Assembly (NCBI GenBank): GCA_964490935.1
Contig: CAZBEO010000101.1
Span: forward strand, 1-11,492
Length of the DNA: 11,492 nt
Direction of reading: 5' to 3'
From: JAQVYB01 sp964490935
Lineage (GTDB): Bacteria > Verrucomicrobiota > Kiritimatiellia > RZYC01
The notes under the pieces are model-generated. The model saw only the letters and a list, made by a program, of their open reading frames with translations. It was not told the origin of the DNA and searched no databases. Positions 1 through 8,600 of this stretch are shown here, piece by piece (position 1 is the stretch's first letter; every line of letters starts with the position of its first letter). Both the position numbers and the translations under genes were made by a program.

Positions 1-191
1 TGGAGGCGGGCAATCAATTGTTCGGTGAATTTCTTTGCCCGCATAAAGGAGAAGCGGGGGTCTTCGGCGAGGCGGTTTTTGATCACCTGAATGCGCAGTG
101 GGGTGTCCTTGGTTTCGTAGGAGGAGGGCCCCAGTTGATACTTCCAGTGAGGGTTGTGCTGGCTGTCGTTATATTTTTCAATGACTTTCAT
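1..191 (-). CDS. Unidentified protein, N-terminal part only (runs off left edge)
   Basis: About 63 residues are visible, beginning MKVIEKYNDSQHNPHWKYQL and continuing with PLRIQVIKNRLAEDPRFSF; the frame is open to the window edge. The ATG (189-191) lies inside the end of the fusion gene, giving a 14-bp overlap, and is preceded on the minus strand by AAGGA six bases away, so it is very probably translationally coupled to that gene and functionally tied to it. There is no signal peptide or membrane segment in the visible part, so a cytoplasmic protein is expected. I do not recognise the family. The PLRI...I...L stretch loosely recalls the start of histone-deacetylase/acetylpolyamine-amidohydrolase proteins, but the catalytic residues of that family would lie outside the window, so this is only a weak suggestion. 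Confidence 0.75.
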   Translation of the reverse strand, partial: MKVIEKYNDSQHNPHWKYQLGPSSYETKDTPLRIQVIKNRLAEDPRFSFMRAKKFTEQLIARL

Positions 192-2331
192 GAACGTTCC
201 TTCCCTTGTTGAGCTGGGTGATGACCTCTTCGGGGGGAAGTGCCGGTGCCCAGCGTCCTTTCCGTCCTGACATGCCGTTGGAACAGAAGATGGCATTGAG
301 TACCGATTCTTCCGTGCTCTCGATCACGGCTTCGTAGACTTCATTGATATGTGCATCGGAGATGCACTTGAGTTTGATGAATTTATCCGACGTCGGCGAG
401 GGTCTCGGCGTGCGATTGGCTGTGCTGAAGGCGATGATGATTTCCCCGCTGGTCGAGGCGGCATAGGAACCTGCGCGACCAAGACCCAGCGCGGCGCGTT
501 TGGCGATGCGTCCGAGCTGACTGCCGAGCAGGGGCACATCTGTGGCCACGACCACGATGATCGAGCCTTCCGACTGGACGCGCCGTCCTTCCTGCTGGTG
601 CAGGGCGTCGAGTTCCCGGCCCACCACGCAGCCATCCACGGTCAGGTTGCGCATCTTGCCGAAGTTGGAAAGCACCAGGACACCCACGGTAAAGGTGCCT
701 TCAGCGATGCTCACAATTCGGGAAGACGTTCCGATTCCTCCTGCGAAATCAAACGTCATCATGCCCACGCCTGCGCCGACGGACCCCTGCACCACGGGGC
801 CCGAGGTTGCCGCTTCAATGGCCCGAACCGCATCCTGTGAGCTGCATGTGCCCACGCGCACGTCGTTCAGAAAAGAATCATCTGTTTCGCCGACCACCGG
901 AATGACCACATCCGTTTCCGTGCCCAGTTCCGGATATTTTTTTGTCATGTGGGCGATGACACCTGAATGCACCTTGCCGACTGAATGGGAGTTGGTCAGC
1001 AGGATGGGACTCTCGAGCCAACCCCATTCCATCACCTGCGTGAGCCCCATCATTTCACCGACTCCATTCAAGACGAATCCTCCCGCGACCAGGCGTTTGG
1101 AATAGGCCCTTCCAGCAGGCAGAATCGCGGTCACGCCTGCCCGCACAGCCGAAGTTTCGGGTAGGCCGGGAACCTGTACGTTGTCTTCCATGTTGGTCAA
1201 GTGACCCACGCGGACGCCCGCCACATCGGTAATGGCGTTGAGCACTCCGGGATGCATCCGGCCCACGCAAATGCCCAGCTCTCGTGCGGTCGGGCGCGGT
1301 TGAGATGCGGCTCCCACCGGTGCGCCTGTCTTGCGGATCGGACGTAGCGCCAGCCCGTAGCGCCGTGCCGCCGAACGAATCACCAGCCGCATCACATTTT
1401 TGAAGTCGAGTCCATTCACCTTTGCCGCCGTGATGAGCGAAGCGTTCGGATGCAGACTGGGGAGTGGATTCAGCTCAATGAAAAACGGTTGCCCGTTTTC
1501 GTGCAGACGTATATCGACGCGCCCCATATCCTGACACGACATGATGTCGAACACGCGCCGCGCCATATCCACGACGGCGGCTTCTTCCTGTGCTGTGATC
1601 TGTGCCGGACAAACCACCTGCACCGCCGCTGCCGCCTCGCCACCTTGTTTCATCTCATAGTCGTAAATGTTGTAGCGTCCGTCTAGGCGCGCAAGATCGA
1701 AGGTGTGTTCCACAATGCTCAGCATTTTTCCAGGATAGGCCTCCAGAAATGGGATGCTGAGTTCCCTGCCGACAATGAATTCCTCGACGACGACGCCCGC
1801 CGGATACTGTCCGAGAATAGCGGCGAGGTGTCGTCGGGCTGCCGCCTCGTTTTCCACCACGGAGTCCTTGGTGATTCCCTTGCTTGAACCTTCTGAATTC
1901 GGCTTGATCATGAGCGGATACGCCAAGCCCTCAGGCAGGGGCTGATCCGCCTTGGTAATGAGTGTCCCGCGCGGTACGCGAATACCGCGTGATGCCAGCA
2001 CGGTTTTGGCCAGATGCTTGTCCAGATTCAGATGCAGTAGGGAGGCGTTTCCCCCGGTAAAAGGTATCCCCAACTGTTCATAAAGACCCGGATAAAAGGC
2101 TTCGCGCGAGCTGCCGATTGTTCCTTCCGCCACATTGAAAATAAGATCGGGTTCACTGGCCAGCAGGCGATCCACAATGTCGTTCGGCTTGCCGGAGACC
2201 TCCACCTCGGTCACGGTATGCCCCAAACTGGCTATGGCTCCACTGATACGACTGACATCTTCGGCCATCAGCAGCTCGGCCGTGTTCTCGCTGTCGTCGG
2301 TTCGCAGATTGTATGCGATTGTTATTCTCAC
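178..2331 (-). CDS. Fusion of D-Ala-D-Ala ligase-like ATP-grasp enzyme and DmpA/BapA-type (S58) aminopeptidase
   Basis: 717 aa with two enzymes in one frame. Residues 1-330 are a Ddl-type ATP-grasp ligase: NVAEG (66-70), SREAFYPGLYEQLGIPFTGG (75-94), KPNSEGSSKG with ATP-binding Lys143, EEF..GREL (183-191), Mg-binding Asp273 in GRVDIRL, and Glu286/Asn288 in IELNPLPSLHP. The NVAEG...SREA version resembles a Ddl-like subgroup of unclear substrate rather than housekeeping Ddl. After a short linker, residues 346-717 match the N-terminal-nucleophile family of D-aminopeptidase DmpA and beta-aminopeptidase BapA: expected self-cleavage is Gly589|Ser590 in EGSIIVVVATDVPLL, with Ser628 and Glu630 in STSGEI and Asn556 in VLSNFG matching DmpA Ser288, Glu290 and Asn218. 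The 244/128 split is close to DmpA's 249/126. No signal peptide. The start is GTG, with GAGGTGA just upstream. The gene overlaps the next by 14 bp. The substrate is unknown; the reaction could be ligation and hydrolysis of D- or beta-amino-acid peptides. Confidence 0.9.
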   Translation of the reverse strand: MRITIAYNLRTDDSENTAELLMAEDVSRISGAIASLGHTVTEVEVSGKPNDIVDRLLASEPDLIFNVAEGTIGSSREAFYPGLYEQLGIPFTGGNASLLHLNLDKHLAKTVLASRGIRVPRGTLITKADQPLPEGLAYPLMIKPNSEGSSKGITKDSVVENEAAARRHLAAILGQYPAGVVVEEFIVGRELSIPFLEAYPGKMLSIVEHTFDLARLDGRYNIYDYEMKQGGEAAAAVQVVCPAQITAQEEAAVVDMARRVFDIMSCQDMGRVDIRLHENGQPFFIELNPLPSLHPNASLITAAKVNGLDFKNVMRLVIRSAARRYGLALRPIRKTGAPVGAASQPRPTARELGICVGRMHPGVLNAITDVAGVRVGHLTNMEDNVQVPGLPETSAVRAGVTAILPAGRAYSKRLVAGGFVLNGVGEMMGLTQVMEWGWLESPILLTNSHSVGKVHSGVIAHMTKKYPELGTETDVVIPVVGETDDSFLNDVRVGTCSSQDAVRAIEAATSGPVVQGSVGAGVGMMTFDFAGGIGTSSRIVSIAEGTFTVGVLVLSNFGKMRNLTVDGCVVGRELDALHQQEGRRVQSEGSIIVVVATDVPLLGSQLGRIAKRAALGLGRAGSYAASTSGEIIIAFSTANRTPRPSPTSDKFIKLKCISDAHINEVYEAVIESTEESVLNAIFCSNGMSGRKGRWAPALPPEEVITQLNKGRNVHESH

Positions 2332-2613
2332 TATTCACCTCGGGTTTTTTCGTTTGCCACACGCTCAGCAGAAACGAAGGTAACGTCAATTGAGGGATGG
2401 GGCAACCGTAAAAAATAGACGGTCGTTGTGGACGACGCCCCTCTCGGTAGCGTGGTGCTCTCCGAGCGCCATGGGTTCCTTGGTAGTGATACCCCGACCT
2501 CCGTCCGCTCGGCGAGCAGACGGCTACGCAAGAACAACGCGCAGGAGGAAAACAGGTTTCCTCCGCCCGAGGAGAGCGGAGGGAACTTGTGTGTGTGTGC
2601 CTTACGGCGCGTA
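2332..2613. other. Intergenic block with clustered inverted repeats
   Basis: 282 bp without a credible gene lie between the giant amylase and the ligase/aminopeptidase fusion. Between 2422 and 2582 it holds five adjacent inverted repeats: GTCGT/ACGAC (2422-2436), GGTGCTC/GAGCGCC with one mismatch (2454-2470), CCGTCCGCTC/GAGCAGACGG with one mismatch (2501-2523), GGAGGAAA/TTTCCTCC (2544-2564) and CCTCCGC/GCGGAGG (2560-2582). A six-unit TG run lies at 2588-2599. The short ORFs crossing it show no recognisable protein. The density of stems suggests an intergenic repeat element plus the 3' end of the amylase transcript; copies elsewhere in the genome cannot be tested here. Confidence 0.6.
2544..2582 (-). 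terminator. Possible transcription end of the amylase gene (two overlapping hairpins)
   Basis: Starting 31 bases after the amylase stop codon, the minus strand can form CCTCCGC/GCGGAGG (7 bp, 9-nt loop). Immediately overlapping it is GGAGGAAA/TTTCCTCC (8 bp, 5-nt loop). The two share GGAGG and are mutually exclusive. There is no long T-tract, only TTTT in the second arm, so an intrinsic terminator is possible but not convincing. Confidence 0.35.
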
Positions 2614-5600
2614 TTACGGCTGTACGCGAACCCGGAAGTATCGATTGGTATCGCCGGCGCCTTCTGTATTGCTCACCGTGGTGTCGGTGTTCAGGGCTGT
2701 GCGCAGCGGGCCATACGGTTTCCAGCTTTCCTCCGCGTTCAGGAGGGAGTTCTTATAGAGAATCTGGTAGTTGATGTTGGGCTTGCTGGCCCAGGTGAGA
2801 GTGAGCTGTGAACCGTTTAACACCAGTTCTTCGATGCTGAGCACATCGTTGATATCGTTCGGGTTGGTTCCTGCAAGGAGTTCGGCGTTGTTGCTGCTGC
2901 CATCGCCATCGAAATCGCCGTCGGCGCCGTTGACGCCGGTGGCGCTGTTCGGATTAAGCCCGTGCGCGATTTCCCAATCGTTGTTGAGCCCGTCCTTATC
3001 CCAGTCCCAGTCGCTGTATTTGGAGCCGGCATAGAGGCCCTGCGCGTCGGTGGGATAGGTGGCGGCGACATCCATGAGCTTGAGGAACTGGGCCTGTTTG
3101 CCCTGCCAGGCATCACCGTTGAGCCCGACATAGAGTCCCGTGGCGAGGAGGTCGGCGGCGGTACGGCTCGTGCCCCAGACGAAGGTGGTCGGGTTGGTGG
3201 AAGCTAGGTCCACGACGTTATAGGAATGTCCACTTTCAATACCGAACCAGTTTTTCCCCTCGAAGTCTACATCGAGATCATAGTTGGCGGCGCGGTCGTC
3301 ATTGGCTTGGCAGTCGTTGTTGACGAATGCAAAGACGACATCCTGCGAGGCGGCGCTGACCCCGGCGGCCTCGTATTTTGCCACGGCGAAGATGCTCTCA
3401 TTGATTCCGGCACCGCCGGACTGAGAGAGAAAGTAGTCGTTTTGACTTTGCAGGGCAGGCGATCGCAGGCGTGCGCCGTTGATGCGCCCGTAGCTGTTGT
3501 AAAGGCCCTGCATCCAGGTGGAGCCCTGATGCCATACACTGGTCATACTGTTATAGCGTTTGAAGTTCGGAATGGATTTGCCGAAGTTCATCTCATAGAT
3601 ATTCACGTTGTTGGCCTTCTGAATCTCGTAGTCGTAATAGTTGTATGCCGTGTTGTAGGTTTCGTAGTCATTCTGCATGCCGGCTTCCTGCCCGTAGAGG
3701 ATCATGGGGACGCCTGCGAGCGCGGAGAGTTCTGCATAGGCATACATTAGGCTGGGCTGATGAGCGGTGGGCAGAATTTCGTCGTGACTGGTCAGGTTGA
3801 GCAGTAACGGCACGTTGGCAAAGGCCTCTTTGCGATCGGCCACCTTGGTTTGCGTAGGCGAGGTGCTGCGATTGGGTGAGACGGCATTGGTGGGCGCGCC
3901 GCCACCGGGAAATTCCTTGAAGAAGTCGTTGCGCCAGTAGAACACGAGGTTTTCGTTCAGGATGTCGAAGTGCCGCGAGGAGCGGAAGCCGACGCCGTGC
4001 TGTTTGCTGGTCCCAACTTCCTTGTAGCCATCGAGTGATTCGGCCATGAAGAGGAAGTCCCATTTGATGCTGCGCGTTTTATTAATGGAATATTCCCAGA
4101 ATTCGGAGGGGAGGCCTTGTGCGAAGTCGCAGCGCAGGCCATCGATGCCTTTATAGGACTCGCTTTTCGGGGTGCCGCGCGGGTGGCCAGTTTTCGCCAG
4201 CCAGTATTCAGGATAGTAAGAGAAATATTCCCAGACTTCCTTGGTGGTTGCATCGAGCGGGTCGGTGCGGTCTTCTTCGAGGAGGAAACGATAGAACCAC
4301 TGACTGTTCCAGGCTGCTCCCTCGGCGAATTCCAGGCCTTGTCCCTGGACTAGGCAGTCATAGGTTCCGTAATTGAACTCGGCGGCATCTTCCCATTTTC
4401 CGAAGTCGATTCGGTCGGGTGCGGAACCGATATCCTTGAGTTGCTCGCTGCCGTAATAGGTGGCACGTTGGCCGTAGTCGGTGTTTTTGGCATACCAGGC
4501 GGGTTTGATGTCTCGAATATAATTTGCGGCGGTGGTAGCCCAGTCAAACAGGTCCACCCCCGGCTGGCCGATTTCGCAATCCCAAGCGCTGTGATTGAAG
4601 GTGCCGTCGAGCATGACGCCGATGCCGCTGGCGTCATAGGCGGCCACGAAGTCGGTGAATTCAGTCATGGCCTGACTGCCGTCGGAGGTGTACGGTTCGC
4701 CGAGTACACCATTGACTTTCCAGTAGTTTTTCACGGCATAGGGACTGCCCGGATCATAGGCGGAGCCCGTGATCGGGTCGGTCTGGCGTCCATCGGAGCC
4801 GATGGGATGGATGGGCTGGAGCCAGACCATGTTGACGCCGAGATTTTTGAAGTAGTTGGTGCTGATGCGGTCGGGCCGGTCGGCATTGACCTGAACCATA
4901 TCCGCAAAGGTGCTTCGGCCCTCGAAGAAGTTGTTCGTGGCTTCGGCGGTGAGGGGATTGAGTTCGTACATGGTGAGTTCAAGCGCCTTTTTCGGGGAGA
5001 CAACCACGGCGCAGTCACGGCGAAGGCCGTGATCGGTGTAGTAGACATAATCACCGCCATTGACGCGGTAGCGGGCGTTGATGCGGTAGGCACCGCAGCG
5101 GTTGACCGGCACGGTGACGCTGTAGGAACCATCGCCGTTGCTGCTCATGGAATAGGCCCGATAGTAAGTGGAGGCGCTGGCAGTGGAGACCGAGTCCGGG
5201 TCTTCTTCGCCCGGCATGACGGCGAAGTCGCGCCGGTTTAGGTTGGAGAAGAGTTCGACATCTGTGAGGGTGGCCGCACCGGCATTCGGCGTCAGCTTGA
5301 CGGTGATGGAGTATTCCTCGTTGGCCATCTCGTTGATGAAGAATCGGCGGAGGCCGTAGTTGGCATCCTGGGTGTTTTCGTTCACGGTGGTTTCCATGAT
5401 TGGCGCGCCGCAATCGAACACGCCGTCGCCATTGATATCTAGGAGGCTGGACACGGCCAGACGCTGGAATTCCATGATTTCGACGTTGTTGTTGGCATCC
5501 CAGACGAGGGGGGACTGACTGGTAATGCCGCCGCCTTCATCCGTGCCATAGGCCACCGAGGCCACGTAGATGGCTTCGGGGATGTAGCCGAAAGTGTCGA

Positions 5601-8600
5601 CCAGGTTGATCACGCCTTCGAGCGCGCTGCCCGGTTTGTTGGAGATCAGGCCGGAAGCCTGATTCCAGGAGCACCAGCCGGAGCTGCCTTCGGCGGTGAT
5701 GTAGGGATATTGGGCCGTGTCGAAGAAGACTTTCCCGGCCTTGTTCCAGCCGGGGGCCGGATCGGAGGCGTTGCCGAGTGCGGGCGCGACATAGAGGAAG
5801 TGATCGTTGCCTCCGCCACCGGCGCCCCAGGTGGCCACGTACAGGTTGGCACCTTTGACGGCGGCTTGTATCTTCATGCCGTAGGAGATCACCGTATAGC
5901 CATCGGAATCGAATTCGCCGTCCATGACGAATCCTTCGGGATTATCGCCGGCCACGGTGACCTGCCAGTCGCGCTGGCTGTTGTTATCCCAGATGTCCAC
6001 GCCATCGTTGAAGACGAAGTCGACCGAGGTGGCATTGGAGGGGACCATGTAGTTGACCGTCCAGCGGCTGTTGCCGGCATCCCAGTTCATGGCGACCGAC
6101 TCTACGCCCTGCCATTCTCCGAACGTACGCTTGGAATGCCCGACATAGAGGTTGACGGCGGAGGCATTCTCAAGCGGCCCCTGATTAGTCTTGTAGGTAA
6201 TGGTCAGGTTGTTGGTGCGTGTGGCTGGGTCGGGGGTGTAGTTGACCTCGGCGGGCACGCTGGGGGTGCCGACCGGATGGCTGGCGGCATTGTAGATGTC
6301 GTAGGCATAGACGTTATTGGAAGAAACGAATCCGGCATAGACTTCTTCGTAGTTGCTGTAGCCATCGCCGTCGAAGTCGTTTTGATCGTCCCACTGGCCA
6401 CTGTAGAAGGTGGAGTGGTTGTAGGGATTGAGGCGTGACCACTGTTCGAAATTGTCGGGGATGGAATTCTGATTGTCATCGCCGGGAATTTTCTCGCCTG
6501 GGATGGCATTGGTATCGAAGAACGGAATTTCGACGTTGTCCGGAATGCCGTCGCCATCGGAGTCAATATGGTTTTTTCCGTAGAGATTGAAGACGACGCG
6601 GCGGGAAACGCGACTGGTCACGCCGCCATCCACGCGCTCGGCTTCAAAGAAGTGCGGGCCGTTGATGAAATTGCCCCAGAGGCGATTGGTGACGACGTTG
6701 CCCAGGTAATCGCGCTGAACGACTTCGCCATTGAAGACGTTGGTATAATTTCCGGCATTAAGGGGCAGCTCATAGCCGTCCCAATAGAGGCGCACGGTGC
6801 TCGGGGAACCGGACGCGGTCACGCCGGTAAGGAAGAAAGGCAGCATGTTGGTCGCGTTTTCCGCATGGCTGAGGCTGATGGGTTGCGTGTTGGCCGCCAC
6901 ATTGAACACGCGGGTATATACGCTGGTGTTGATGACTGCGCGGGGACTGCCCCAGTTGGCTTCGGTGGTGGTGACCCGTGCGGTGTGCGTACCGGCAGAG
7001 AGACCGCTCAGATTAAATTTCCACAGGCCTTTCATGACTTCGTCGGCGCTCTTTACGGCACCGCCATTGAGAGAAACGGTCATGCCGTAGGCGGTGAAGT
7101 CCGTATTTTCAATAGTCATCACGCCTTCGCCCCGGATGGTTTCGTCTGCGGCTGGATAGGTGATGTTGAGTTCGGGCCCATGCAGATCCACATAGACCAC
7201 CTTGGTGGCGGTGTTGAAGAGGGCGGGGGAACCTTCGCCGGGCCAGTTCACAAAGGCACGCACTTTAATGGTGTTGAGACCTTCGGGGATTTTCGCAGGG
7301 GCATTATTGACCGCCAGCGACCAAGCCGTACCTGAACCAGTCATGTCCTCGTAATCCGCGCGGATGAGCAGGTCGTCGTTGGTGTAATGGGTTCCGGAAC
7401 CGACCTGCGTGAGGCCCTGGCCCCACTTGAGCAGGACATGACTGGCGGTGGCGGAACTCAGACTCGCCTGCACCGTGAAGTTGGATGCGGTGATGCGGGG
7501 AATGCTTCTGGATTTAGGCGAGCCATAGGTGCCGCCGGGGACGATCCAGTTCATGTCGGATGCACCAACCACGCTGATGGTGGGATCCGGCGTGTAGGGG
7601 GCGTAGCAGACCCAGCCTTGTCCATAGTTACCAGGTACCGTCACATGCGCTTTTCCCCCGGAGATCGTTATGTCGGTGCCGTGGCCCGTGTAATCTTTCA
7701 GGACGGTTCCATCGGAAAAACAGGTATCCAGATCGTGCGTGATATCCCCGCCTGAATCGTTGAGGGCGACCAGCAGGATGCCTTCGCCGGCATCGGGGCT
7801 GCCGTTCGGGTTCAGGTCGTCAAATCGTTCGAGTGCGAGGAAGTCGCCATCCGCCCAGCGGTTCCATTCTTTACCCCAAGCGAAGTTGTTGTTGATCCAG
7901 ACCATGTTGGCCACCTTGGACCCGCCGTCGCCCAAGGCATAGTCATCGTAGCCTGGAATCATCCATGTGCGGTACGAGTCGCTACCTGAGATGTTTTTTC
8001 CTGTGAAATAGACCATCGGAAAGCCGATATGCGTCAGGGTATAGGCATAACCCAGATCCACCTTGCCATTTTGGCCTTCATCGTGACCCCAAATGTACAT
8101 GATACCCTTGGACGGTCCGAAATCGGTTCCAGATCCATAGAACCCACCGATGTTTCCGCTCAGCGCGCCATCGGCTGTTTTCTTGATGGCATAATCCAGG
8201 AAGCGCATGGGGTTGTTATCCGCCCAGTATTTAACGCCTTGTTGCCCGCCTTCACGATAATCGTCCCATGGGCTCAATATCTCCGCAAAAATGAGGGAGT
8301 GTTTCCGCTTGATGTAATTGGCGAACACCTCGGACGTGTCGTTATAATTGGTATATCCGCGGCGCAGGCTCTGATTGTATTGGGCCTCGTGTAGAAAGCC
8401 GACTTGATCGTTTCCGAAAAACTCCCAGGGGGTATGTTTCCCGGCATCGAGCCGAAGACCGTCGTAGTCGATGGCTTCGCCCAGCCACGCGATCCAGCGG
8501 TAGAGTAAATCAGAAGCTTCTTCCCCATTGCTGTAGGTGGTTGAATCGGTATTGAAGTAGGGATAGCGATCGTATTGTCCAATGTGGCGGATGAAGGAGG

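Noticed and set aside
349..1105. Two plus-strand ORFs opposite the aminopeptidase domain
   Set aside because: Antisense shadows of the fusion gene with no recognisable protein features.
1297..1341. Possibility that the ligase and aminopeptidase are two genes joined by a missed stop
   Set aside because: The linker (about residues 331-345) reads straight through in one frame, and I see no Shine-Dalgarno-like sequence or start codon placed to begin the second domain separately.
2390..2811. Plus-strand ORFs of 122 and 127 codons over the intergenic block and the 3' end of the amylase
   Set aside because: They cross the clustered inverted repeats and overlap the amylase antisense; no domain or Shine-Dalgarno support.
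3226..7335. Several long plus-strand open frames opposite the amylase gene (for example 4441-5241, 5710-6438, 6568-7335)
   Set aside because: They lie entirely antisense to a strongly supported gene, have Gly/Val/Asp-rich compositions expected from mirrored codons, lack recognisable domains, and arise from GC-rich codon bias.
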